A DNA stretch of 50,466 nucleotides, from contig JBNGIS010007632.1 in the NCBI GenBank assembly GCA_049999725.1, positions 39,382 through 89,847 of the forward strand. Direction: 5' to 3'. This document shows, one piece after another, positions 1 to 11,093 of this stretch. The translations under genes were made by a program, and so were the position numbers. Below the pieces are notes generated by a model. The model had not been told where the DNA came from. It was given only the letters and a program-made list of their open reading frames with translations, and searched no databases. The stretch's first letter is position 1; each line of letters starts with the position of its first letter. This DNA is from Haplomitrium mnioides (lineage: Eukaryota > Marchantiophyta > Haplomitriopsida > Calobryales).

Positions 1-202
1 TCCGAGTTGGCCATCCCAAGACTAGGCAAGAACAATTCCACCCACAAATTGATTCCTTCCTCCACTCTTCCTCAACAGACTCACAACAAGGTGTTGTGTT
101 TCTCTGAATTCTCCACATGTGCACAATCCAACTTGGGGTCCTTGGTGTACAAAGTGATAACTTGCCCTCGTGTTGGTCTCAGGCTTTTTGCAAACCTTTC
201 AC

Positions 203-221
203 TCTCCTTCTAGTACCAAAA
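203..221 (-). other. Primer binding site of element A (degenerate)
   Basis: On the minus strand the LTR end is followed by tttttggtactagaaggag. This matches the position and most bases of the B site (tttggcgctagaaggaggg). A tRNA identity is not assigned. Confidence 0.5.
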
Positions 222-222
222 A

Positions 223-1925
223 TGTATGTCACTCCCTTCCTTTAGGCCTTAACCTTCACATGTGCCACTTAGATGGCAGTGTAGAACAAAACAAGGGAAA
301 TAGGTTCTTTTGTGAGATGGCCCCTTGCTAGTTATCTCTTTGGGGCTTTAAGGAATTCTTCTTCTCCTTGCAAGCCCTATCACAGATCAACAATCATCCC
401 AGCAACATTCCTGCTCATTCACACTCAATGCCAATACCCACATATACATGGACCAGGACACTCATGTGGTAATCTGCAATTTAATTCAAGGGTCCGCAAA
501 ATTGGACCCAACCACCTTGCATACAAATCAGGAGTAAAAAGGCAATACCCCAAGTATCACGAAACAATGTCCAAGGGACCTAAGTCCCCTTTCACATGGC
601 TATCCTAGGTTCGGAACAAATGGAATACCTGTATGCTCTTAGGTCTAAGTGTTTCTCACAAAATACAAACAGAATTCAAATCTAACTAATGCACTCATAC
701 ACAAATACGTACACACAAATGCATTGCACTCCATCAAAATCGTATGCCTTACAAAACCACAAGGACTAGCCTCCTTAGTAGACTCTTCCCTTCCTCAACA
801 CACAATCTCAATCTTCCTTCCATCCTCTTTGCACAACCTTCTTTCAGATAGTTTTTTAACTTCCCTCATGAGATGCCCTCGATTTACTTCCTAAGGTTCG
901 GAAGAGGATTTCTTTAACTTCCACCTCTAGAAGACAATCCTCTCGACTGCTGGCTACTCACTCTACCTCCGAACCTTGAACATATGTTCTCCGTAGTGAG
1001 CGGGCACAAACGTAGCCACTCTCTTCTTAGCTCCACTTGAAAGATTAAACCAGAGCGCACTCTGAGCGTTTTTGGGTTTGATGCTCTTGCACATATGCTG
1101 CAAAGACGACTCCAGAATCCCTCCTTGGCAGCCTCTCCCAAATTCTAAACAGATAAGATCCCCTTCAATTTCCCATATCGATTCACCTCCACTACTGGTC
1201 CACCCGTAGGAATGAGTCCACTTGGATCACCCGAGCCTTTAGAGCTCCCCACCCAGTGATTCTCGACGCCCCTCTAGTCCACCTCCACCCCTACTAGCCC
1301 CCTACATGACTCCACTTACCTCACGTAAATCTTCACTGGAATCCCTTCTACCATACCTCGTTGCGTCTTCTTGTCATGAGATCGCTTGCGCATCTCTAAT
1401 TTGCATGCACACCAACCCGTTCAATGTTGCAGCCCCTCAATCTATACCCCTCGTGCTTCTGCCCCTCCATATCCTTCTCGTTTGAAAAGGTCGTTATTCT
1501 CGTTAGGCCCGGTCTCCGGACGTGGCGACACATGTCTCGCCTATTTGCAGAATGATCCAAGTACAACGATTAGTTTCGAGGTCTATGGGGTCGGGTCCAA
1601 AGAATCCCGCACAACTGAGTCCCAGGAACCCCGCGGAGCTGAACACTTTGATGTTGACTTTCTTCTGTTGCCGCCATCTAACAGCGCTTTCAACAAGGAA
1701 GTTGGACCATCAAGCTGACCTGCATCCGTAGTTGACCGCAGACTCTGACCCAAATGATCCCTTGGATATGCAAGTCCGAAGAATCCCTGAGACTCTTGAA
1801 TCCAAGGTTGACTTTTTTTCGCAATGCGCCGTGCGACGCGGTCTTCAACCGGGAAACTTGACCATCACATTGACCTTGATCCACAGTTGACCATGGACCC
1901 AAGCTAGAAGAATCCAACTTCCTCA
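223..1925 (-). repeat. Middle LTR shared by A and B, 5'-truncated
   Basis: It is homologous to the 3' part of the B LTR (about 9287 down to 7567). It lacks the first roughly 1.2 kb, and the polypurine tract and end of the B body are also missing next to it. The retained part includes a TATA-like stretch near 1440 on the minus strand and the transcribed part of the LTR. The inner end on the plus strand is tgtatgtcac at 223, beside a primer-site-like motif. It also holds two degenerate copies of the 24-bp unit (near 1590-1650) that is expanded in the C copy. Confidence 0.75.
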
Positions 1926-3185
1926 TGGTTTACGTACCTTTTGAGGCGGTCGAAATACACTCGATTGGAAAACTTCTATTCCGCCAATGTTTTGAATTAT
2001 TCTCACCCATTTCGATGCAATTTTTGCAAAATAAAGGGACCCATCCACCTAGTACTACATTCTCTAGGAAGTGTACAAACCGACTATCATACAACAACAC
2101 GAGGTTCCCCTCCTAGAGGTCTGTTGGTTTTAGGCCGTTGTCATGCTGTTGCTTCCACTATTTCTGTTGGTGCTCCAACCTTCCTAGGGCTTGCTCCCTG
2201 GCTTCCTCCAAGCTCTCCACTTGATATAATCTCTCCCTCCTACTCCGATCTTCTGTCATTCTCTCCTCCTCCAACAATCTTCTAGTGGGCACTTCATACT
2301 CCACCGGCACCGGAGTGTGTTGTCCAAAGACCAAGAAATAGGGGCAGTGACCGGTGGTGGTCTTATAAGCTAAGCTATAGGCATGGGTTGCTCTCAGCAG
2401 CTTGAGGTCCCAGTTAACCTTGTTCGCTGCTATCATTTTGCTGAGGATCTTACCCATGATCCCGTTTGACTTCTCTATGAGCTTGTTAGCCTTCGAATGA
2501 TAAGTGCGGCAGTGCTTGACCAAGTATCTTGAGGTCAGGTCCTTGATTACCTGATTCATGAAAAGTGTACCTTGATCACTCACTAGCTCCAACGAAGGCC
2601 CAAACCTGCAAAACATTTGCTCATATAGGAAGGCAGCCACTGTCTTGGCATCATCCTTCCAAGTGGTTTTGGCTTCCACCCATTTTGTGGCATAATCCTT
2701 AGCCAATACAATGTACCTATTGCCCCTACAAGTGGATGGTGCAATCGGCCCGATGAAATCAATTCCCCATTTTTCAAAAGGTGCTAGGGAATAATTGGGA
2801 CCAACGGATGATGCTGGTTAGTTGCTAGCCTCCCCATCCTCTCACACATATTGCATCTCTTCACCGAGAAGTGCACATCCTTGTGTAGAGTAGGCCACCA
2901 GTACAGTGCATCCAAAATCTTTCTTATTGTGGCATCCGCTGCAAAATGGATCCCCACCTCCTCTTCGTGCAAGGCCTGCGTAACCACCGTGGATTGATCT
3001 TGCTCCAGGCATTGTCTGATCATTCCATCATAGCCCCGTTTATGCAACACTCCCTTGATCAACAGGTACGGCTTCATCTTTCGGAGGAACACGATAGCTT
3101 CCTCTTTGATGTTGCCTTTTGGAATTTGAGTTGAAAGGAGGAATTCGATTATGGCAGCATAATCCGTGGGCCTTCCAACTTTGAC
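1926..3185 (-). pseudogene. Element B: H2C2 zinc finger and integrase
   Basis: Integrase joins element cDNA to the host chromosome. About 3092-2784 carries the N-terminal H2C2 zinc-binding region (CNMC pair near its end). About 2706-2158 carries the catalytic core with DYATKWVEA, VSDQGT and LIEKSNG, so all three acidic positions (D, D, E) are recognisable. Conserved text such as YKTTTGHCPYFLVFGQ and RRLLEEER follows, and the C-terminal GPF and LKKYV-like segments lie near 2050-1935. No chromodomain is present. Stops and frame changes separate the pieces. The end of the reading region runs straight into LTR-internal sequence at about 1920, where the normal 3' end of the element body has been deleted. 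Confidence 0.85.
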
Positions 3186-3599
3186 CTAGAGAAGATCCTC
3201 ATCTGGAAATGCATCATTTACCCCCTCTTGATTGATCGGCCCAGCCATCCGGGAGAAGAAATTAGCATTGTTGTGCTTCCTCCCTAGTTTGATCTGCAAT
3301 TCAAAGTCAAACTCCTGTAGGAGATACACCCACCTTGCAATCTGCCCTACAACATCCGGCTTTTTTACCATATACTTGAGAGCATTATGATTAATGTGAA
3401 AGATCACCTTGTAATGCAACAAGTTATGCATGAATTTCTTCAAGGTAGAAATGATTCCTAAGGCTTCCCGATTAGTGGTTGAGTAATTCTTTTCCGCTGG
3501 GGCCAATAGCCTACTGGTAAAATAAATCGGATGGTCCTTACCCTTCTCATCCGTTTGGCTCAGTAGCACCCTGATGAAGAAGCTGGACATATCAATCAT
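3186..3599 (-). pseudogene. Element B: RNase H domain
   Basis: RNase H removes the RNA strand during reverse transcription. The piece shows VLLSQTDEKGKDHPIYF, the catalytic-region NREALGI, and HNALKYMVKKPD, the typical gypsy RNase H series. The copy in C at 12657-13030 reads the same but keeps DREALGV and HTDHNALKY where B has NREALGI and HINHNALKY, so two acidic residues are lost in B. It follows the RT and precedes the zinc finger and integrase in normal gypsy order. Confidence 0.85.
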
Positions 3600-4863
3600 G
3601 ACTTGAAATTCTTTTCAACTCTAGGGAGCTTGCTTGCCTCTCGAGGGTGGCTTCAAATGTGCTGCTCCCTTTGGTCATTTGTGTGAGGGGTAGAGCCACC
3701 AAGGCAAACTGGTCGATAAATCTCCTATAGTACCCCACACACCTCAAGAAGCCTTGCACCTTTTCAGGTTGGGGGGGAATGACACATTCATTCGGATGGC
3801 AATCTTCTCCTGCTCTATTTCAATGCCTCGACCGAAATTTTTTTGTCCAAGGAGTATTCCTTTCTTCACCTCGAAGAAACACTTGCGTGGGTGTAATCTC
3901 AGCTTCGTCTCCCTGTAGCGTTGGAGGGTGAGCCCCATCTCCAACTCATGATTGCAAAGCTTCCCATACACCACAAAATTGTCGATGAAGATCTCCAAAA
4001 TTTCCTTAGGTAATCATAGAAGATGTTCATCATTATGCTCTAAAAAGTTCCTAGTGGGTTGTATAGTCCGAAAGGCATCCTCCGGAAGGCAAACACCCCC
4101 CATTCTGTGGTGAATGCCGTCTTCAATTGATCCTCCTACCAGATCAAAATCAAGTTGTACCCGGAATATCCATCCAAGAAGCTATAGACCTGTTATCTTG
4201 CCACCAAATCTAGCACCCAGTTTGTGAAGGGCAATGGGTAGTGGTCTTTTTTTGTGGCCTCATTGAGCTTCCAAAAATCCTAGCACACTAAAATTTTATG
4301 TTCACCATCCTGCCCGACTTTCTTGGGCACCACCACCAATAGAGACACTCATTCACTATTTAGCACCGGGTAGATGAAATCCACCTCTAGCAACTTGTCA
4401 ATCTCCTCCTTCACCAGCAAGGAGAATCGAGTGTTCATCTTGTACTCGCACTCTCTTATAGGGATTGTTGCGGTTTNNNNNNNNNNNNNNNNNNNNNNNN
4501 NNNNNNNNNNNNNNNNNNNNNNNNNNNNNNNNNNNNNNNNNNNNNNNNNNNNNNNNNNNNNNNNNNNNNNNNNNNNCTCGGAACTCCCTTCACATCCACA
4601 TAACTCCAAGCAAAGGCATCGTTGAAGTTTGTGAGGAGGTAGGTGATGGCTTGCTCCGCTTCTTTGGGCAATTCAAAGCCTATGTGGAATGTCCATCCTT
4701 CCTGGACAACAAGTTGTTTGTGTTGTGATTCCCGCACTGCCCCCATCTCCTTTCTCCATTGCGCACCTTCTTCTTGCATCAAAGTCGCCAATCTCAACCC
4801 CCCTTCTACTTTGGAAGACTCTTTGGACCTCTCTAGTTCCTTCCCCTGCTCTCGAAGAGACAC
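3600..4863 (-). pseudogene. Element B: reverse transcriptase, with an assembly gap inside
   Basis: The RT copies element RNA into DNA. Visible blocks in order are AFAWSYVDVKGVP (about 4600), the gap, IPIRECEYKMN, KEEIDKLLEVDFIYP (about 4400), VVVPKKVG, HYPLPF, LDGYSGYN, FRRMPFGLYN, then FIDNFVVYG at about 3990 and the connection domain. The active-site pair expected as DD is DN here (a change consistent with G to A), so this copy should be inactive. Several in-frame stops (near 4350, 4290, 4180, 4020) also break it. The related C copy keeps FIDDF. Confidence 0.85.
4477..4576. other. Assembly gap (100 N) inside element B RT
   Basis: Exactly 100 N separate ggagttccgag from aaaccgcaacaatcc (minus strand). 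In element C these flanks are separated by only about 29 bases (11703-11731), so the run is probably a fixed-length placeholder rather than a measured gap. Confidence 0.9.
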
Positions 4864-5021
4864 TTTAGACCCCTCTTTTCTTCCGACCTTAGTGTCCTCA
4901 TCCCCTGCAATACCTTCAGTAGATCCCCTGAGAATGTGCTCTATTTGCGTGTACTCTACTCTCTCAATCTAATTGACAGACACCACACCTTCTTCGAAGA
5001 GATCCTCCTTCATGGCTTCAC

Positions 5022-5847
5022 TTACCATCTAAACCCAGTAGTAGTACTCCGATTCCTCCTCCTCTTTGGACTACTCACTGTCGTACTCCTCTTATGCTTG
5101 CGTCTCTTCCAAGTGTGGAACTGGTCCATAGTACACCATCGTTTTCTCATGACCAAACACCAATGTCGAATTTCTCCAATTATGAAGGACTCGGGCCCAT
5201 ATAGCCAAGGTCTTCCAATTAGTACAGGGTATGGAGATTCTTTGGCTGGTTGCATGACCAAATAATTCAGCTTGAATTCTTTTCCTCCGATGAAGGTGGG
5301 TACTTAGAAGAGGAAACCTAGTGGTTTTACCCGAGACCTATTCGCCAACCATATGATTCTAGCTGTGGGTTGGAATTTTGTGAATCCCAGTTTGTATGCG
5401 GTCTCCTCCACCATAATGTTCACCCTTGCCCCTCCGTCTACGAGCACCAACGACAATGTGCACCCTGCTATGTGAATGTCAATCTTCGGGGCCCCCTTGT
5501 CCTAACATACAAGTTGCAGATTCGCTTGAGCTCCCACTCGGAGTAGCCTCCTCCTTCTCGTGGCTCCCATTAGTGATTCTCGGAGCTGCCTTCTATACAA
5601 TGGGCTATCCTTGATCAATTGGCCCATTGTGGCCATGATAGGGCAGTCTCTCACGTCTGCATAAATGTTGTAAGGAACGGGTTTTACTCCGCCTTCTAGG
5701 GATGTGATCTTCACCCCTGCTTCCTTGGGCTCCCCCTATTGCTTCCAGACCTCCTTCAGGGTCTCGATCTTTGCTTGCTTCTCCTCCAATGCCTCTAGAG
5801 CCTCCAATTGCTTCCTCACATGGTCTTGTTGTTTGGGATAGAACCAC
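5022..5847 (-). pseudogene. Element B: protease region
   Basis: A retroviral-type aspartic protease would cut the element polyprotein. Reading leftward, a glutamate-rich linker (near 5830-5700) is followed by DVRDCPIMATMGQLIKDSP, then IDIHIAGC, the active-site-like VDGGARVNIM (about 5450-5417), and VLIGRPWLYG near 5200. The expected D-S/T-G triad is DGG here and DRG in element C, so neither copy looks catalytically normal. Frame changes occur near 5500 and stops near 5310. The spacer to the RT (5021-4864) is low-complexity and acidic in translation. Confidence 0.7.
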
Positions 5848-6029
5848 TTTGGATTGCCTCGTTGGTAATCTGAATTTCTCCGTGATGAAGTGGCTTGAGC
5901 CATCCCCTTCTTAGCCTTCTACTCGCTATTTCTCTAGCTCTTCTTCTTGGGTTTCACCCCGGCTTGGGTTACCACCCATTAGCAATCTTCAAGAGTTGGT
6001 GTCTCCCATCCGGGCAACTTCGCTTCCTT

Positions 6030-7408
6030 CTACTTTGCCAAGGATATTAAATTGACAAAGAAAAGGGGGGGGGGAGTTGTGCCTAGGCCAGGGGATGCCT
6101 CAGACCATCGTTTGAGTGGGAAATTGACTACCATATGCCCCTCCTTTTTGCATTGGAAGCATAATGCATGCGGTTGACTATAACCGCTCTTTTGTGGCTC
6201 TAGATAGTTGGAGGAAATGTGCCTTGGCAAGCCATAATTCCAGCAGACCATGATGGTCGTCCGGGGTGGTCGATTTGCAGCCCATTGATTGCTTGGCCCT
6301 CCACTTCCCTCTGGAGGCATGCCCAATATGGTGCGAGGTCCCCTCTTAATCTGGTATATTATCTTAGGGGCCTCCTCCATCACATAATCCACCTCCTCCC
6401 TCACGTATTCCGATGCCTCTTCTCGCATGTAGTGCACTACATTGTTCTGTGCCAAGCATTCCTGACGAGAGTGGCCATACTTGTTGCATCTTATGCACCA
6501 CACTCCGACTTGCCTGGTGGGTAGCGGGCGGCCTTCAGGTTTGATTCCTTCTAGGAGGATATTAATCGCCTCCATTTTAGCGCTCAGCTCATCAATCCGA
6601 TCCCTCCCCTCTTGCTTTTTGCTTATTTCAGGTTTGGGTTCACTCCTTCTAGATTTCCTTTTGTTGGCCTCCTTGTGATGATGCACTTCTCTCTCATTGG
6701 CCTATTTCTTCTTCTTATGGTCTTTCCTTTTCTTCTTCTTCCTGGATGACCAGTCATCCTCTTAGCTGTTGTTGTCTATGTCACCCTTGCTCTCTAAGGT
6801 GGATGTGGAACTCTCATCCATCTCCTCTCCACTATTCGAAGTGTTCGAAGAGTCTTCGGACTCATACTTTGCTCTTGCTTTCCTTTGGGAGCTCGTGATT
6901 ACAGCCTTGACGTGGGATCGAGTTGCATTGACCGCCTCCTCTAGAGTCTGCGGATCCATTTGCCTCACCCTGGTCCCTATTCTCCTCAGCAGGGTTGCCA
7001 GGAACCACGCTGTTAGCATCCTATCCGTGGCTGGCGGATTTAGCTTCTGAGCCACCTTCTTAAATCTTTGGAGGAATTTTCTCATGCATTCTTTCTTCTT
7101 CATCTTCAGCTGACCCATTTTGATCAGCACCTCTGTTTCCTCCGTAATCTCCCTAAATTCTACAATAAACGCTGCTTGAATTCTCCCCAGTCCGTCTTGA
7201 CATTGTCTAGCAGATCCTTATACTAGGGTTATACCTCTCCCTTCGGGACTGCTGGTAGAATTCCGATCTTCACATGGCTTTCACCATTTGATGTTGTCGT
7301 ATTATCTAGATCGTCCAGCCAGACATCAGGGTCGTCTTTTGGGAGCCCCTTGAAGGACTTGTACTTGAACCTGCCCCTCAGCCTACAAGGGGGTACTGGG
7401 TTGGCCAT
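6030..7408 (-). pseudogene. Element B: gag with three zinc-knuckle positions
   Basis: Gag forms the particle and binds element RNA. I take the ATG at 7408 (MANPVPPC) as the start; an upstream GTG at 7459 is in frame but less likely. The N-terminal part reads FKGLPKDDPDVWLDDLDNT, typical of plant gypsy gag. The middle (7130-6762) is in another frame. The C-terminal part (6686-6030) has a good CCHC knuckle CIRCNKYGHSRQEC and two decayed ones, CWNYGLPRHISSNY and CFQCKKEGHMVVNF. A short acidic repeat (REEASEYVREEVDYVMEEAP) lies between the first two. The region 5848-6029 is a basic linker with stops. Confidence 0.8.
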
Positions 7409-7545
7409 CCTAGCACTAGGCAAGAACAAGTCCACCGAGAAGTCAATTCGTTCCTCCACTCTTCCTCAACAAACTCACAACAGTGTATCACAACAAAGTG
7501 ATAACTGTGCCTCGGGTTGGTCTCAGGCTTTTTCCAAACCTTTCA

Positions 7546-7564
7546 CCCTCCTTCTAGCGCCAAA
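7546..7564 (-). other. Primer binding site of element B
   Basis: On the minus strand the LTR end (gacataca) is followed after two bases by tttggcgctagaaggaggg. The TGGCGC-AGAAGGAGGG form is the kind of primer site seen in Athila/Tat-type plant elements, not the initiator-Met site. Element D has the closely similar ttggcgcaagaaggagg at the matching place. Confidence 0.65.
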
Positions 7565-8930
7565 AATGTATGTCAGTCTCCTCCTCAAGGCCTTAACCTT
7601 CACAAGTGCCACTTGGAAGGCACACGAGGACAAAACAGGGGAAATAGGTTCTTTTGTGAGATGGCACTTTGCCAATTATCTCTTTGGGGCTTTAAGGAAT
7701 TCTTCTTCTCCTTACAAGCCCTATCACGGATAAACAATCAACCCATCAGCACTCCTGCTCATTTACACTCAATGCCAATACCCACATACACATGGACCAA
7801 GGCACTCATGTGGTAATATGCAATTTAATTCAAGGGCCTCCAAAGTTGGACCCAACCACCTTGTATACAAATCAGGAGCAGAATGCAATACCCCAAGTAT
7901 CACGAAACAATGTCAAGGGACTAGACTCCCCCTTCACAAGGCTGTCCTAGGGTCCAAACAGATGGAATACCTGTATGCTCTTAGGCCTAAGTGTTTCTCA
8001 CAAAATACAAACAGAGTTCAAATCTAGCTAACACACTTATACACAAATACGTACACACACTCGTATTGCACCCCACTAAAATCGTATGCCTTACAAAACC
8101 ACAAGGACTAGCCTCCTCAGCAAACTCCTCCCTTCCTCAACTCACAATCTCAATCTTCTCTCCATCCTCCTTGCACAACCTTTTTCCAGATAGTTTTTTT
8201 AACTTCCCTCGCGAGATGCCCTCGATTTACTTCCTAAGGCTCAGAAGAGGATTTCTTTAACTTCCACCTCTAGAAGACAATCCTCTCAACTACAGGCTAC
8301 TCACTGCACCTCCAAACCTTGAATAGATGTTCTCCTTAGTGCAGGGGCACTAACGTAGCCACTCTCTTCTTAGATCCACTTAAAGATTAAACCTTAGCGC
8401 ACTCCGAGCGTTTCAGGGTTTGATGCTCTTGCACATATGATGCAAAGACGACTCTAGAATCCTCCTTTGGCAGCCTCTCTTGAATTCTCAACAGATAAGA
8501 TCCCCTTTGATTTCTCATATCGATTCACCTCTACTACTGATCCACCCGCAGGAATGAGTCCACTTGGATCGCCCAAGCCTCTAGAGCTCCCTACCTAGTG
8601 ATTCTTGACGCCCCTCCAGTCCACCTCCACCTATGCTATCCCCCTACACGAGTCCACTCGCCTCACGTAAATCTTCACTGGAATCCCTTCTATCTTACCT
8701 GGTTGCGTCTTCTTGTCCTGAGATTGCTTGTGCGTCTCTAATTTGCATGCACACCAACCCATTCAATGTCGCAGCCCCTTGATCTATATCCCTCGCACTT
8801 CCGCCCCTACGTATCCTTCCTGTTTGAAAAGGTCTTTATTCCCGTTAGACCCGGGCTCCATACATGGCGACAACTGTCTCACCAATTCGTAGAATGATTC
8901 AAGTACAACGATCAGTTCAGAGGTCTACGG

Positions 8931-9003
8931 GGTCGGGTCCGAAGAATCCCGCGGAACCTAGTCCGAAGAATCCCAGAACCCAGTGTGAAGAATCCCACAG
9001 AAC
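8931..9003 (-). repeat. 24-bp minisatellite in the B LTR (about 3 copies)
   Basis: Three degenerate copies of tccgaagaatcccgcggaac-type units. They are the same unit as the six-copy array at 16411-16554 in the C LTR, so the array length differs between family members. Confidence 0.7.
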
Positions 9004-9059
9004 TGCAAACTCCAATGATGACTTTCTTCCGTTGCCGCCATCCGACACAGCTTTCAACA

Positions 9060-9720
9060 AGGAAGTTGGACCGCCGCGCTGACTCGCATCTGTAATTGAC
9101 CACAAACCCTGACCCGAAGGATCCCTCGGATAGGTGAGTCTGAAGAATCCCTGAGATTCCTAAGTCCAAGCTTGACTTTCTTCTGCAAAGCGTCGTTCGA
9201 CGCTATCTTCAACCGGGGTCCATTTAGACCACCACATTGGCCTTGATCCACAATTGACCATGGACCCAAGTCAGAAGAATCCAACGGACAGGTGAGTCCA
9301 AAGGATCCCTCAGACCTTGAGTTCCGAGGTTGACTTTCTTCCGTTGTCACCGTCAAACGTCGCTTTCAACAGGGACAGTGGACCGCGACGCTAACTTGGG
9401 GTTTCGAAGTTGACCGTGGGAGATTTCGAAATATTCCTCAGACAAGGAGTCCAAAGGAAACCACGGAACCTCTGGACCCATAGTTGACTTGGTTCCACAA
9501 GGTGTTGTTGGACGTCGTTTTCAACACGGAAGGTGGATCGCCGCGCTTGCCTGGGGTTCCGAATTTGATCGCGACAGATTCTAGAATATTCCTCGAATAG
9601 GGAGTCTCAAGGAAGCCACGGGACCTCTGGGCCCGCAATTGACTTGGGTCCGCATGGTGCCGTCCGCCGCCATTTTCAACAGAGAAGGTGGACCGCCACG
9701 CTGACCTGTTGTTCTGAAGT
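9060..9720 (-). repeat. About 154-bp tandem array in the B LTR (about 5 units)
   Basis: The phase marker ggaccgccgcgctgac and its variants recur near 9068, 9220, 9380, 9535 and 9690, roughly 154 bases apart. Each is preceded by a decayed ttcaac-aggga block and a gttgac block. C carries about seven such units. Confidence 0.75.
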
Positions 9721-10619
9721 TGACCAAGGGACTCTTCCGAACTTGCCACGTTTTCGTGGGATCCTTTGGCCACCTTTGACATTGCCACGTTTCCTCAAAA
9801 GCCCTCGGACAACTCCGTGCTTGCCACGTTTTTGTAGAAGCCCTCGGAATCGTGAAGTGCGAAGTGAGTTTGGACCTCAGTAGAGCCCGTTAACGCTTGA
9901 GGAAGCAAGGCATCCCCCGATCCTCGTCGTCGTCACTGCTTACGAAGGTCATTGCCCTCTCCTTTCTCTTCCCAAGTCTTGCTCCTAGAGCGCGGCCATC
10001 AGCAGGCTTACACTGCAACACTTCCCTTGCCCGCGGCCCCCTCAACTGAAGTCGCTCTTCGATCTCTGCCCCGCATCTCTGATCATCCTCCTCTGGTGCT
10101 CGATCCTTCTTCACTTCCGAGGTCGCCCTTCCTTCCTCCTCTCGGCTGATTGCCTCTTGTGAGCGCTCTGTTCCTCCCTGCTCAGGCCCTAATTCTTGCA
10201 TCTCGATGATACTTGTAGGCTTCTTTCTGCTTCAATCAAATTTTAGTGGTGCCTCCCACTCGCTGGTTGAGACAGCTCCCTTTTCCAATTCGGAAGCAAT
10301 CCCACAAGCCCATGTTCTGTCAACCTCCCTTCCTTCATGACCCAATTACACTCCTCGGATCCAAGCGATCCGCTCGTACTCGCTGATTGGAGTTGATCCG
10401 CTACTTTCAGGGTACTTTAACACTTACAAGAGGGGAATTGTTCCAATGCCACCTCTGATTCCACGAATTATTCCCTAGTATCTCACGTCACCGGCTGATA
10501 CAGGACTATGTGAGGAAACAATTGGAGGCTCTAGAGGCATTGTAAGAGGAGCAGGCAGCGATCGAGACCTTGAAGGAGGTTCAAAAATAATAGGGGGAGC
10601 CCAAGGACGTAGGGGCGAA

Positions 10620-11093
10620 GATCACAACCTCATAAGGAGAGGTAAAGCCAGTCTCTTACAGCATTCAGGCGGATATGAGAGACTGCCCTATCACGGCCAG
10701 AGTGGGCCAACTGATCAAGGAAAGCCCCTTGTATAGACGGCAGCTCAAGGAATCTCTCATGGGAGCGAAGAGGAGTAGGAGGCTCCCCCGAGTGGGAGCT
10801 CAAGCGGACCTGCAATTGGTATGCAAGGACAAGGGGGACTCGGAGATTGACATCCAGATAGCGGGGTGCATGTTGTTGCTAGTGCCTATAGACAGAGGAG
10901 TAGGGGTTAACATTATGGTGGAGGAGACCGCCTACTAATTGGTATTCAGGGAATTCCAACCCACGGCCAGGATCATGAGATTGGCAGATGGTCCCCGGGT
11001 GAAACCGTTGGGGTCCCTACTTCAAGTGCCCACTTTTATCGGAGGCAAGGAGTTAAAATTGAATTACCTTGTCGTGCGGCCAACCAAAGCATC
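10620..11093 (+). pseudogene. Element C: protease region
   Basis: Colinear with the B protease. It shows DMRDCPITARVGQLIKESP, then RRQLKESLMG, IDIQIAGC, and PIDRGVGVNIMVEETAY where the D-S/T-G active site should be. The S/T and G-A positions are replaced, so activity is unlikely. A stop follows at about 10936, and recognisable text (ARIMRLADG, then FIGGKELKLNYLVVRP-like) resumes in frame. Confidence 0.7.

Larger units (their letters stand above)
1..10502 (-). mobile_element. Tandem Ty3/gypsy pair A-B (minus strand), A entering from the left edge
   Basis: Reading the minus strand, the order is LTR (10502-7567), primer site, gag, protease, RT, RNase H, integrase, a second truncated LTR (1925-223), then another primer site, leader and the first codons of another gag (ATG ending at 14). 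A 3' LTR followed by a primer site and gag, rather than by flanking DNA, is the layout of two elements sharing an LTR. Bases 1-1925 and about 7400-9290 are clearly homologous along their length. The integrase end has no chromodomain and the RT motif is FID(D/N)F, which fits the Athila/Tat side of plant Ty3/gypsy; the exact lineage is uncertain. Element A continues beyond the window. Confidence 0.8.
7567..10502 (-). repeat. 5' LTR of element B (about 2.9 kb)
   Basis: The 5' end (minus strand) is TGTATCAGCCGGTGAC at 10502 and the 3' end is CTGACATACA at 7567. The first 1.75 kb aligns in inverted orientation with the C LTR at 14569-16757. The distal part aligns with the middle LTR (223-1925) and with D. 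Inside are about three 24-bp units (8931-9003), about five units of a roughly 154-bp repeat (9060-9720) and about three copies of a 40-bp unit built on TTGCCACGTTT (9738-9845). A weak TATA-like gatatagat lies near 8785. Open stretches inside are repeat artefacts. Confidence 0.85.

Noticed and set aside
4349-4863. Long open stretches crossing the N run
   Set aside because: They are open only because N codons cannot be stops. The real content is decayed RT.
7229-7459. GTG at 7459 as the start of B gag
   Set aside because: It is in frame but not an ATG. The ATG at 7408 is conserved in the A copy (ending at 14) and is the more likely eukaryotic start.
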